64,000 nucleotides of DNA from Crambe crambe (Eukaryota; Porifera; Demospongiae; Poecilosclerida; Crambeidae), in assembly GCA_963924555.1 (NCBI GenBank), contig OZ004583.1:4683501-4747500 (forward strand), written 5' to 3'. Every line of letters starts with the position of its first letter. Position 1 is the first letter of the stretch. The notes under the pieces were generated by a model. The model searched no databases and was not told the origin of the DNA. It saw only the letters and a program-made list of their open reading frames with translations. This document shows, one piece after another, positions 31,131-41,815 of this stretch. The position numbers and the translations under genes are program-made.

Positions 31131-31617
31131 CCGTAGTCACTGTAATTCAAGCGCCAGAAAATAATAATTCCATGTAGGCGTGGCGCTTAGCTTATGGCTT
31201 AAAAATGCACTTCCTCTGGGCGTGGCGCTTAAATTACAGTGGCGCTTAGTTAATTGTAGCTTATCTGGACTGCAAAAACGTGGAGATGGCTGCTAGCAGT
31301 GCCAATCACTTTCAGCTGTCATTCAGCAGTGTTGTGAGGGGATTTCACGTGTATCAGGCAGTTTGGACCCCAGTGCTCAATGCTGAATACTTAACACAGC
31401 AAGAACATGGCAAAAAAGCTCTTGATGGAAGTCTGCTTGGACGGTATCACCTCTCAAAAAAGCTGCTTCAATAATGACCACGTGGGTTGCATTTATTTAA
31501 GTGCCGCCTAAAAATAATACAGGAAGAGGTGTGGCGCTTTTGTAACATCTAATAAAATGTGATTAGTTGCTAGCTGGCGCTTAAATTATAGTGGCGCTTG
31601 AATTATAGTGACTACGG
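31131..31617. mobile_element. 487-bp TA-flanked element carrying a HIRAN-like ORF
   Basis: The left end CCGTAGTCACTGTAATTCAAGCGCCA and the right end TGGCGCTTGAATTATAGTGACTACGG are inverted repeats, each next to TA, so insertion at TA is clear. GCGCTTA-type motifs repeat inside. A plus-strand ORF at 31280-31474 (64 codons) contains VRGFHVYQAVWTPVLNAEYL. It resembles the start of HIRAN-type domains (a FHVYQ-x-W-P string followed by a conserved E) in invertebrate proteins. The domain is incomplete at its C-terminal end. I infer a Tc1/mariner-like non-autonomous element that has picked up a host exon. Confidence 0.65.
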
Positions 31618-32143
31618 TATTTCTTAGCTTGGTTGGTCATCAGAGCAATGAGTGGAGAGGCAACCAGTACAGACTGTCCTGCGCTGCACTACATCCTTCC
31701 TTCTTCTGGAGTGCAAAGTTTCTCCAAGGAGAAACGAGGAGCAGCAGCAAAACAATATGTGACCCAATTTGAGAAAAGGGACCACTTCACGCAGAATTTT
31801 AAAATGGAGTTATTAGTACCACGCTATAGCTCATTGCCTTAGAAGTTCATTGATACTACGCTTGAAGCTAGATCTTAAACCGCCGCGGAGCTATAAGCGC
31901 TAGAAGTGCATCGCCTCAGAGAAGGATTCAGTAAGCGTTTTGCAATAAACCGCGTCTAAACATTGAACTTCCGGTCAATACCCAATTCTCCGTAAATCTC
32001 TACGTGAGTCCGTATAATACGATGACATCATTCAATTTTTCTTACCTCGTATAGATCGTGTAGCAGCTGGGCAGAGAAGAAGTAGACTTAGCTTTACTGC
32101 GTTCTTGTTTTTGAGCGTTTGGGTGATCTAAGATATACAAGAC
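31618..32143 (+). other. Unassigned stretch with a 69-codon ORF
   Basis: An ORF at 31633-31842 (HYILPSSGVQSFSKEKRGAA) is open but has no recognised family and no clear splice partner. The remainder may include the 5' flank of the small spliced gene that follows. Confidence 0.25.
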
Positions 32144-32742
32144 ATGGGACAAGCTCTAAACAATGATCAGGTAAAGTTTGGGTAGATAGCTGTTTGTAAA
32201 TGCATAGTGTACAGTAGTTTTAAAATACTGGTAAGTTTTATTATCCTATCTCTATGTTTTAAGCTTTATTAGTTGATTCGTATGGAAGCAGTGTTTGTCT
32301 GGGTTGGAATCTAGACACTGGTGTGATCAGGGCTGTATTTTTCATTGTCAACAGGCCTGGAGTTTAAGGAGACAGATGAACTTCATTCAGCACCTCCAGA
32401 TCGGGATTTTCTGACCTGTGAAGTTGGATGGCTTCTACCACAGCCTCTTCCTATCTGTAGCTAGCTAAATATGTGTAGCTAAGTTGTGTATTCAGTAGAA
32501 ACAATCGATATGAAAATTCATTATTATGTGGGGATTTCCCCTTATTTCCGCGCACTATGCTCTTACGTCCTCCGTAATTGAACATTAAAATTTGGGCACT
32601 TAGGATGTGAAATAAGTTCCGGGTGAGGTAGCTCACTTCAACTCGAGCGCTTGCCTACTTCAAAGCCATCCCACTTCCTGAAATTTGGCAAGAAGTTAGA
32701 CAAAGGACTGAAGATACTGTGGAGGCAATACAAAAGAAGTGA
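32144..32742 (+). CDS. Possible small spliced gene with N-myristoyl-like start
   Basis: An ATG at 32144 opens MGQALNNDQ and is followed at once by GTAAAG, a good donor, in phase 0. A candidate phase-0 exon from about 32632, after GAGGTAG, reads LTSTRALAYFKAIPLPEIWQ and ends in TEDTVEAIQKK-stop. Direct joining gives about 48 codons. An alternative middle exon after CAACAG near 32355 reads AWSLRRQMNFIQHLQIGIF-stop. MGQ is an N-myristoylation-type start. I do not recognise the protein. Confidence 0.3.
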
Positions 32743-33130
32743 ATAAAAAAATTAATTTTACCTAAGGCTAACTTTAAACGCGCATATCTCAAAAATTAAA
32801 TCCTGCGTGAACATGAAGTGGTCCCTTTTCTAAAATTATATCACATAATTATAATAGCACTGGTTGTGAAAACCACACCCATTAATTATGACGATCATGT
32901 AGCGGAAATATCCAAGTGAATATCCTGATTCCCAGATTTCTGGGGGGAATTGGCGCATGCGCAACAGTGGATACCTCTTTTCCCCAACAACCATCAAAAA
33001 AAGGAAAAAGGAGGCTGGGTTTGAGGATAGCAAAACATAATCAATTGGTATGGCCTTACAGTTGAAAGGTTTATGACGTCATAAGATCCTTCCCCCAGGC
33101 CCTCTGTCAGAGGCATTAATATGCAGTTAC

Positions 33131-33587
33131 CTTTGAACTTGCGTTTCATCCTTTCTTTCCTCCTTCGTTCTTGTCTGGATACCTTCCTTCCACTCCATGA
33201 TGGAGGACTACTTGTTGAGCCACTCAAATTTGACTTGCTCTCTGCGTCTAGACTAGGAGGGTCTTGTCTGGATACCTTCCTTCCACTCCATGATGGAGGA
33301 CTACTTGTTGAGCCACTCAAATTTGACTTGCTCTCTGCGTCTAGACTAGGAGGGTCAGGATCAGAAGACTCATCAGGGGGAGGTTCATTCCTTGCGTCTA
33401 GACTAGGAGGTTCTGTATCTGGAGAAGAAGCTTCAGCGTTTAGAGGGAGAGGTGGTGGGAGGGTCTCTTTCCGAGGGTCAGTGCCCGGAGGACGCGAAGA
33501 ATTCACTTTAGAAGGAAGATCACGCCCTTGAGACTCAGACGGATCTGGCTCGGGCCCGGGCTTCTGTTTATTTGCTTTATTTCCCAT
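33131..33587 (-). CDS. Pro/Ser-rich exon with N-myristoyl-like start and 93-bp tandem duplication
   Basis: From ATG at 33585-33587 the frame reads MGNKANKQKPGPEPDPSESQ, then proline/serine/acidic-rich sequence, two exact copies of a 31-codon unit (DPPSLDAESKSNLSGSTSSP plus PSWSGRKVSRQ) and a basic end (ERRRKERMKRKFKG) with an AAAG|GTAACT donor in phase 1. MGNK is a possible N-myristoylation signal, and the basic tail could help membrane binding. The whole 152-codon exon is probably disordered. Decayed relatives lie at 1.69, 13.5, 16.8, 23.1, 35.5 and 63.8 kb. Its phase-1 donor would fit any Death exon downstream, so it may be the first exon of a Death/ROCO copy; this is inference. Confidence 0.5.
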
Positions 33588-33738
33588 TCTTCATTTCTAC
33601 TCTGTGCCCCACCCAAATCTCCGGAAATTTCCGGATTTGTAGGAGCGATCTGCGCGGGAAATTTAAAATGAGAGAATCTCCACAACAAATAAACTTACAC
33701 ACATGAAGAAAAAAACCATCATTAAAAAAGCTGTTTTG

Positions 33739-34905
33739 CTAGCTGCTACAACAACTAGGGAGTACTGAATTTTCTGAGTCACTGCCACTATTGACATTGA
33801 GTTTTGGTTGGTGGTTTTGGACTCCATGGTGATTGTTCTCCTTCAGCTGGCTGGCAGATATGGCTTGGGTAGTGTAGCTGCTTAAGGGGGAGTATGAGGG
33901 ATCAAAAATGGGACCATTGAGCTGGTTGTGTTGGTGCAGTGTGATCACTCCTTGTGCTAGTTTCAAAAATGCCTACTTTACTCCTGCAATAAACATTTCA
34001 ACTTCAATAGAGATAGTGTATTAATAAAGAGGTGTCCCCATTATCAAACATGGTTACATGGTATCCATATAATATGGTATCTTGAACTCAGGGTTGGAAT
34101 GCCATGTACCTGTGTTGCTAGCAGCAGAAGTCTTGGTGAACATGGCTCCTAGCTGATGGTCAAAGTCTTCTCTTCTCTCTCCACTGATCTCTCGCTGGTC
34201 AGACTTGTTCCCCACCACACAGCGGAAACACCACTTCTTGACTCTGCTACATAAATCACCTAGTTTAGTATCCACTTTACTTTGGAGATCTGCATGGGTA
34301 TAAGAGTATACCAAAAAGGTACCATCCACTCCCCCCGCCAAAATTCCTTGCCTGTATATCAACCACCTTTCCCCTACAATCTAGCCTGTACCCTGACCTT
34401 TTTGCCACTCCTTTGCCTCATCGAAGGTGCTTGCCCTTGTGATGTCGTAGACGATCATGGTTGTATTGGCACATCTGTAGTACATGTGGGCCATTGATCG
34501 AAACCTTCAACACACACTGAATGTTGGGGATCTAAGCTGCACTAGCCAACCTTGGGTCAATATACTTGTTAATGTATCATAATTTATTATACAGACCAAG
34601 TGGAGAACAATATATATATATACACTGGATCTTTTCCAATGGCAAGTCTTACCTTTCCTGTCCAGCTGTGTCCCAGAGCTGTAGCTTTATCCGATAGTCC
34701 CTAACAGTCCTGTTCAGTGTGCAAAGAAGATGAGAAATAGAAATGCTTTTCAGGCCAGCCATAGGGACAACAAGAAAGGGTTATTCTGCTATAATGAAAA
34801 ATGCTATATCGATGGTAATGAAAGAGTTAATGTATACATAGGATGTGTAGTACTCACATGGAAAGGTGAAGAAACGGGCTCCTATGGTACCACTGGCCTT
34901 CTGTA
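33739..34905 (-). pseudogene. Rab-like small GTPase pseudogene
   Basis: Exons on the minus strand: 34709-34653 (VRDYRIKLQLWDTAGQE, the G3 motif), 34504-34398 (FRSMAHMYYRCANTTMIVYD), 34289-34110 (VGNKSDQ, the G4 motif, and MFTKTSAASNTG, the G5 motif) and 33972-33739, ending LPSCCSS-stop. The last is a prenylation-type tail as in Rab5/Rab21-like proteins. A further piece near 34863-34907 reads TIGARFF, the effector region. Problems: the P-loop exon is not found, the effector piece does not join cleanly in phase, and after NTGIFE the frame must shift by 2 nt to reach the CC tail. It is therefore probably a pseudogene. Part of it is copied at 50432-50717. Confidence 0.7.
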
Positions 34906-34989
34906 ACCCACGGGTAGCTGGCAAGGGGACCAGGGTTGCCATCCTCAAAGCCAGCAGAGTAGGCCTAAGGGTTGTCGTGGGTATATAAA

Positions 34990-35998
34990 ACTCTGTGATT
35001 TTTATGCAAATTCAGCATTTTAGAGATTAATTCGTCAACTGGATAATAAGGGGAGGTCTTACTTATACGCATAAAACATTAAATTAAGGTGATGCAGGGA
35101 CGACTAGTTAAAAAGAGGCTGAAAGGATGAGATAGGCTCTATAGGCTCGTTTTAAAGCAGACTAGCTTTGCTAAACTAGACATGTGCAATAGACTAGTTG
35201 TTGCATGAAAATTAACACTAGGTAACTACTGACCAGCAGTAGGAGTCTTCCAAAGTCCAAACTACTACAATTTTTCCTATCTTATGTCCAATATGGTGAC
35301 TGTGTCGCAATAATGAGAATAATTAATGCCTACTGCAAGGGGTCCATAGCAGGAGAAAGTGAGACCCACCCACCCATGGGAGATCCTCACTATATTTACA
35401 TCTGCATTGTTATAACATCATTAGAGGCGAACATGACCCCTCCCACCTCATTTGGAGTGAGAATGAGGTAGTCTACAGAGGTATGATTATTCACCTACCT
35501 TCGAACTTCCTTTCATTCCTCCTTTCTTTCAACTCCAGGATGTAGGACTAGCCTCAATCATTGTTGATCCACCCAAATTTGATTAGCTCCAAGAGTCTTC
35601 CGAGGGTAAAGTAATTGGAGGATGATGAGGACTGCCGGATTTGTATGGGTGTGCGCTAATTTAAATTTTGAGCATGCGCAGTGTGGTCTAGCTAGCTGGT
35701 CCAGTAAAGAAAGTTCTGATCTGGGAAGCACACATTGGGATTGTAAACTCTAGTACTGCTTGTTTTTGGACATCATCATGGTCGAGGAAGCAATCCATGT
35801 CCAATGTGGATCTAGCTGGAACCTCTTTCATGACTCGATGTGCACTCACAAGAATTGTGGCTGAATGAAACTATCATTAGGACTGGAGATGTGAACAATG
35901 TATGCAGAATGTGTAAAGGATGAGGAGGAGGAAAGGTACAAACAAATAGGTCTAGATACGAGGCTAGCATTCATAGTGTGGGGGTGTCTTGGTGTATA
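34990..35998. repeat. Spacer with decayed duplicated modules
   Basis: 34990-35400 shows nothing recognisable. 35410-36000 holds a strongly decayed copy of the Pro/Ser-rich exon (CCACCCAAATTTGATTAGCTCC), then GTGTGCGCTAATTTAAATTT and the module otherwise seen at 1886-2167, with frame breaks. Confidence 0.45.
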
Positions 35999-37126
35999 AG
36001 GCCACTACAATATGATTCATTGTTTCTCATCACTACCCAGCCTTGAAAAGCATGCGGGCGGGCGGTTATTATCATTACTCATTATCTCACTTTGCCTTGC
36101 AGACCGTCTTATTTTCATTATCACCTTATATGGAAGCACTACACTCTTATTTTTAGTATCATCTTATTTGGAATTGTTTACTATCAAAAGTTCAAAGTAC
36201 ATGTACTGAATGGTATTTATACAAAAGAGAAATGGTGTGCGGATAAAAAAGTCAATACAGAAAACAATGACTACTTTTTTGAAATTTTCGGCTTTGAACT
36301 GCAATGTATACATTAACCTCATCTGACCTCCAAAAACAGGCACTGTTCTTCAAGGTAGTCAACAAGGGCATTAAATAATTTGTCATTATTTCTTTAGATA
36401 GTTTTTGAAGGAGTTTTAGGTTGGACAAGTGCTTGCTGTGCTTGTCGCACTACATCAAGTACACTACGACTCTGAGGTTGATTCATGGAAACAAGCTCAT
36501 TCAAAACTACAACTATTTTCATATACTTTCCAAACTCGACCACAACTGGAGACAGTGTCAATTCAGGTTCAGCTCGATACAAAAGTCTGTCCCTTGTATT
36601 CCCGATAAACACATCTGAGATCTAAAAATAAATAAATAAATAAGCTTACTATGTTTTAAAGCTTAGCTGGTAGCCTAGCTGCCAGCTTTTTCTCCAGCTA
36701 CAACATAGCTGCTACTACTAGCCAGAAACTAGCTACTAGCCAGCTTTTTCTTCAGCTACAACATAACTGCTACTAGCTAGAAAGCTACCCTAGCTATAGC
36801 TCGCCAATAAGTTCTCATTGCTCTTTTAGTACCTCAGTAGTTCCAGTTTCTTCATCTAAGTGCAGCTTTGGAAGGAGCACAGTTTCAAAGAACCCTTGAA
36901 TGGATATATTTCCTGAATGGCACTCAATAATCTGCCAAGGAAGCAGTGATTTACTCCCTTTCACCACTGTAACACTCAAGAAAACCATGGCTGCTGATAA
37001 TAGGTGGTGAGCACTATTAAAATTTCCACCACGTGGCCAAATAATGAGATTTTTGTGACTTGAGGCGGTGCTAATTTAATTGATGCGGGCGGTTGATGAG
37101 AAACAATGAATCATGTTGTAGTGGCC
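35999..37126. mobile_element. 1.1-kb terminal-inverted-repeat element
   Basis: The left end AGGCCACTACAATATGATTC continues ATTGTTTCTCATCA. The right end is its inverted counterpart (TGATGAGAAACAATGAATCA then TGTTGTAGTGGCC), a TIR of about 35 bp with one or two mismatches, with TA on both flanks. GCGGGCGG-type runs lie just inside both TIRs. It interrupts the anonymous module. It carries one probable two-exon gene on the minus strand. I do not recognise a transposase, so it may be non-autonomous. Confidence 0.75.
36380..36985 (-). CDS. Two-exon ORF inside the TIR element
   Basis: The first candidate exon (about 36979 to 36831) reads MVFLSVTVVKGSKSLLPWQI, then GNISIQGFFETVLLPKLH, with an ACTGAG|GTACTA donor. 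The second (about 36620 to 36392) reads DVFIGNTRDRLLYRAEPELT and LNELVSMNQPQSRSVLDVVR, ending SKTI-stop. Past that stop the same frame continues RNNDKLFNALVDYLEEQCLF, so one nonsense change may have shortened it. No family recognised. Its position between the TIRs suggests an element-encoded or captured protein. Confidence 0.4.
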
Positions 37127-37168
37127 TAACCATATGATATTCTAAATGCTGTGACAGGTAGTGCAGCC

Positions 37169-38338
37169 ATGCCACTCGCTCAACTCTGTCTTCATTATCA
37201 AAAAAACTGCGGTGTCAACACTGGATCGATGGGCTATTTTTGTCCCGAATGCTTTGGAAGATTCCATAGCATTGTTAATGAGGTAATTCATTATGTATGT
37301 ACATAATTATACTAATCCCTAATCATTATTGAATGCGTTTAGGAATGGAGTTCTATTTATGTTCTGCGAATGTGAGCCTTTAGCTGTTAGCTTGGCTAGA
37401 GCTGAACTTTGGCCAGCTACTCCCCTCACAACCCTCGTCTTGCCTTCACGTTTCCCTTACTTGACTGGGCAGAAGCCTTAATGTTAGAGTGTCAGGTTGC
37501 ACTGAAAGATTTTTGTAATAGTCTGAAATTTATGTCCATGCAAATCCATAAGGTGACCTTTTCATTGCGTGTATATACCCGATTTACATTGTACTTCCTG
37601 TAGAGGAAGGATGTTTATTCATCACTTATCAATCAGTACAGGTTATTTCATCACATGATTAGGAGGTCTTGTTACCACTGACCTTCATGGATTTATCACT
37701 TGCTGTTGTAGGTATCTGAAACACCTTCTGCGTCATCTGGACTACCCAAGTGAAGACCTTGTTTCAGGGAACGTGTGTCCTGTCTGTCCTAAGGTATTTA
37801 TTGTTATTATTATTCACTATTATTAAAATGCATGCTGATGTTATTGAAGAGTGGAGGGAAAGTCGTATGTGCAATGGATGTTGTATTTGGACTCCCTCGC
37901 AAGAGGTCAGCAGGGATTATTATAGGGACGGTGACCTATTTTTCACGGTCAGCTGTGAATCAAATCATAACTGATGATGATCAGTCCAAAACTGTGTCCA
38001 CTGTAAGTCACAATAATATTATCTTCTTCCAAATTCCACTACTAATAATAATAGGACTGCAACAATTTTGTTGCGGGAAGCATGCTGCGCAGTGCTACTA
38101 GGTACAAAGCCCTGGATGAGACAGCTGTCTTTGGTTACTGCTGTAGACATGAGTTCCCAGGGGAGCTGAAGCATGGTGAAAGGTAAAGTACTATGACTCT
38201 ATATTATTCCCTTCCACCAGTATGAACACTATAACAGATTGGTCTATGCTGTTTGGATTCCACAACATGTATTCTAAGAGAGGATCCCAGATATTCGTCA
38301 TGTATGATATTGCATGCAGTTTGTTTAGCCATCTCCAG
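37169..38338 (+). pseudogene. KDZ-like transposase pseudogene 1
   Basis: Five exon-like blocks: 37169-37282 MPLAQLCLHYQKNCGVNTGS and GYFCPECFGRF; 37712-37795 YLKHLLRHLDY and NVCPVCPK; 37842-38002 VVFGLPRKRSAG; 38055-38182 RYKALDETAVFGYCCRHEFP; and 38238-38338 with VMYDIACSLFSHLQ. A CPxCP pair, a D-x-x-FGL-RK-xxG string, a K-LDETGVF-CRHEF string and a YDIAC-L-HL string, in that order, are the marks I associate with KDZ (Kyakuja-Dileera-Zisupton) transposases. The phase between blocks 1 and 2 does not match, and the last block needs a frameshift (…WIPQHVF-stop, then YDIAC in another frame), so it is decayed. Confidence 0.6.
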
Positions 38339-38850
38339 GTCCTAATAACTCCCCCTCTGCTATCCTCTATAAATAATATTAGTTGAATGGAAGATCTGAC
38401 ATTCTTGACAGTGCTCACCTATGCCTACCCACTTTCCACTCCTATGGACATAAGGTTTCATGTCAGGTACCTCAAGAACTAGCTACTTTTTCATCTTTTC
38501 CGTATTTGGTGTCCTGAGAGTATTTAGGTTGCAGGCAATCCATCTTTTAATAATTAATGGTGAGGACACTATAGGAGTGTGGATGTGTTTGTTAGAGTGT
38601 TGTCTCTACCTCAGTTATGCTTCTTACTTGATGGGAAAGAGCAATGAAAACAAAAGTGGTTGCTGAAGAGATGATTCTGATTAATGCCCAGGGGCCAAGG
38701 GTATATCTATGACCTAGCCTCGTACCCAGGCCTGCTTTCTTCACGGGGCAATGGAAAAGTGAACGCCCTGCGAAAAAAAAAAAGCGGGCCTGGGTACGAG
38801 GCTAATCTATGACCTAATTTTTTTGTTTAAAAATTATACAAATAACCCCT
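38339..38850. other. Spacer with a short palindromic MITE
   Basis: Between about 38716 and 38804 AGCCTCGTACCCAGGCCTGC pairs with GCGGGCCTGGGTACGAGGCT in inverted orientation around an A-rich centre. Half-sites of the same family (GGGCCTGGGAACGAGGCT) lie at about 12615 and 62605. The rest shows nothing recognisable. Confidence 0.55.
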
Positions 38851-40245
38851 CCTGTGTTCGTCCTTAGTCTATGTCTGCTTGGAACTTTTGAGGCAGTATT
38901 TGTTGTTTTAAGTAATGTATGGAACCAGATTGTTATTCACAAATAATGCACACCTTAGTTTACTACATCTCAATGCAATGGAGGTGGGTGTTATTTAGAA
39001 TATGATGTACCTTCACATACATACGATGCAGGAGTTGGTGTTGAATGGACATCTTGAGCCATGTTGACAGGTTGAGGGTTGCACTGTGGAGGTGGCGGCT
39101 GGTGGGTTCTTTTTCCCCCTCACCTTGTCTTGCCTGTCAACGCTGCATTCTATAGTCTGGATGATAATCATGGAGGAACCTCACCCTATCTGGTAAGGAA
39201 TGCCATATTTTAAACATCCATATCATCATACTACCCCTACAAGGTCTCAAAAGAGAGCTCTCTTTGAGATCTTTCGAACTTAGTACTTGAACACTTGACA
39301 TGACATATGGTTAAAAACTGAATTGCCACATAACTTAGGAGGCCTTTGATATGCCCATAGGCCTTTGGCAGCTGCTAGGATAACACATCTGTGATACAGA
39401 AAAAATCAAGTCATGATCACTATGTACTTTGAACTTTCTTAATTTACAGACTCTGCCATCTCTTATCTGCTCTTTATGGAGCCATGGTCTTCCTGTGTGC
39501 ATTGAGGTCAAAGTCAGGTGAAGGAGGTGTGACCATCATGATGACCACCAACTTTGTTGTTGGAACAGTGGGTGGGCATTAATAGGGAATGGTGAATTTG
39601 AAAATGACGATTTTCCAGTATTGAGGGCTAAAGGTGTGCCTGGAAGACTCCAGTGTTATCTTTCAGGGTCTTTTTATTAATGATATTGGGCACTAAAGGC
39701 ATCCTTGTTAATGGATCATCACAGTTGAATGTAGATCTTGTCTCTTGTAGAGCTCCTCTGCCCCATCTCCTCCACAATTGCTACTCCAAGCAGTCCGCTC
39801 TTACCTCCACTTTTCTCAGATGTGCTCGTGGCAGGAAGTAGGAGGGACCACCTGTCATTCCTCCTTGCCCTCAAGGATAACTCAGGGGGATTTTCTCCTG
39901 TTTCCTCCTTCCCCTCTCCTCCCATTCTGTCCTCCTAGTGTCCACTACCTCCCTGCCACGCCTCTCCCACACAACCCAGCAGCTCCTCCCCCAAGTCCAG
40001 TAGAGTGAAGGGAGGAGTGAAATCCAGATCCTGTGCCATTACTTATAAGGTAATACCACTGATCTGCATAGTCACCTACGACTTCTCAGGTATGCCCCCT
40101 CTCACACAGGCATCCCTACATCAGAAAACCCTCTCCCGCCCACACAACTTGGCTCTTCATAGTACAGTCCCTCCACCATCACCACCAGAGCCATCAGTAC
40201 CAGCAGTAGTATTGGCTCTCTCTTTGTGGGGCAAGTTTCCTAAAG
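38851..40245 (+). pseudogene. Atos-like exons (unit 7)
   Basis: SLCLLGTFE (~38868-38892), ELVLNGHLEPC and VEVAAGGFF (~39030-39110), a Pro/Ser-rich block (~39745-40005, including LLALKDNSGGFSP), an ICIVTYDFSGMPPLTQ remnant (~40055-40110), then SIGSLFVGQVS. The GKRGY/TLFNP blocks present in units 3, 5 and 8 are missing. Frames are broken. Confidence 0.5.
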
Positions 40246-40255
40246 AATTATGTTA

Positions 40256-40423
40256 CAGTGGAACCTCCTAATAATGGACACACTTGGGACCCATCCTTTT
40301 GTCCTATGTAGAGAAGTTGTCCTCTTTTGGAGGTTATTTTGTATGTAGTTTGCATACAATGGTCTTTTTGTTGAAAGGTTTGTCCTCTTTTGTAGTGTCC
40401 TTTATATATCAGAGGCTCCACTG
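40256..40423. mobile_element. 168-bp pogo/Tc1-like MITE (second copy)
   Basis: Same ends and length as 20931-21098, and in the same place within the Atos/FNIP unit. It was therefore present before the unit was duplicated. Confidence 0.8.
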
Positions 40424-40464
40424 TAGTGGAATTATAGTGCATCATCCATAATATAAATTCTCTT

Positions 40465-41545
40465 TGCCTCAGGGTTTCTCCTCATTATTTACCAGACTTT
40501 GTCGTACATGGGACCACCAAAAGTGCAGGTCAGAGTTTTCAGGACAAACTCTACAAGGACCTAGCTCATGCTGTCGAGGTAGGCCTTTAGGACAAGTGAT
40601 TGGAGAGCAGGAACTTTCAAAAATTTTAATAATTAATTATCGTTTTATTATTTCTCTCTTTCACAGTATTCCCTAATAGACGAGCCAGTGGACCATGGTG
40701 TGGGTATTGTGGCAGACACTGATACGTGGATAGTGAAAGTCGTGGCAGTCTCCAAGAGCTAGTCTGCAGACCAGTGATGTCATTTGTGTCTCAGGTTTGG
40801 TCCAGCCTGTAAAGTGTGTCGAACAGATGCTCAGCTCTGTCAAGAACATGCACTCCATTAGAATGCCACCTGAATTTGTGAGTCATGACCCCTGTTATAA
40901 TCACCAGTAATTACATGTTCAGATTCCAAATAATGCATGCTACTTCAAATGATGCACACCTTATAGGTGACACAATAGGTTCTAAATGATGCACACTTTA
41001 CTCCAGATGATATACTTTATGTTGAAACCAAGCACACTCATTTGTGTCATTCTTTACTTTCTGTGAAGTGTCTATCACGTGGAGGACTGCGTGATGTCAC
41101 TGAAGGAGAAAAGTGTGATGTTGGCAGAGGCTTTGCTAGAGAAAGGAATCGATGCAGACATGAATGAAATACTGCCCAAAATCGTAGATGGACTGAGGTA
41201 TGTGAAGTGTTATGTCATAGAGTATAGTGATCTTGAATAACCCTGTCATAATTATGACGTCCTTATTATTGTGGGGGTTGAAGTGGTCTACATGTTTACA
41301 TACAAAGTGTCTGATCAATAAACCTGTTAAGTGCTTGCTTAACAATTCTTCTTTCTTATTTATAGCATTGGTTCTACAGATGTCTCCATGCTCTTTGCTC
41401 TTGCTGCTGTTAACTGTCATGATCCCTGACCTTTCAGCTCACTTTGCAAAACTTTTGGTGAATAAAATCAAATTGGATATTATTGTATTGACTCCTGATA
41501 CCAAATATTTTTTTTTTCAACAAACCATTGTACAAAGAGAAACTA
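40465..41545 (+). pseudogene. FNIP C-terminal-like exons (unit 7)
   Basis: GFSPHYLPDFVVHGTTKSAG with LYKDLAHAVE (~40472-40579), YSLIDEPVDHGVGIVADTDT (~40667-40770), an exon ending HSIRMPPEF (~40878), a MLAEALLEKGIDADMNEILP exon (~41117-41198) and IGSTDVSMLFALAAVNCHDP (~41366-41430). An extra C after the last string shifts the frame (as in unit 1), and an extra run between TDTW and the next exon suggests decay. Confidence 0.55.
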
Positions 41546-41634
41546 ATGGATGAACTTTACAAGAAAGACTAAATTATTATAAATATTCTAACATGGAAAC
41601 AGGGTTTAGGGGGAAAGGTCTAGTGTTTCAATCA

Positions 41635-41815
41635 AATATACTTGCTTTCAATCTTTGAGGCTATACGAGGAAAGTCCACGGTGGGTGCCCTCAGGGCCTT
41701 CACCAGTGCCTTCCATGATGGGGTCACTGATTTGAGCCATTTCGAAAGTACTTCTCGAAAACGGTCCACCACTTCCTGATAGTTGACTCTGATTGCATCG
41801 AGAGTATTCTGGAGT
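41635..41815 (-). pseudogene. Remnant of last Death exon, cut by insertion (partial copy 4)
   Basis: Reads back from KIESKYI through KWLKSVTPSWKALVKALRAP to TLDAIRVNYQE and then stops matching at about 41815, inside the codons for LDAI. The missing N-terminal half does not resume on the other side, so the insertion was accompanied by loss of flanking DNA, or the array broke here. Confidence 0.7.
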
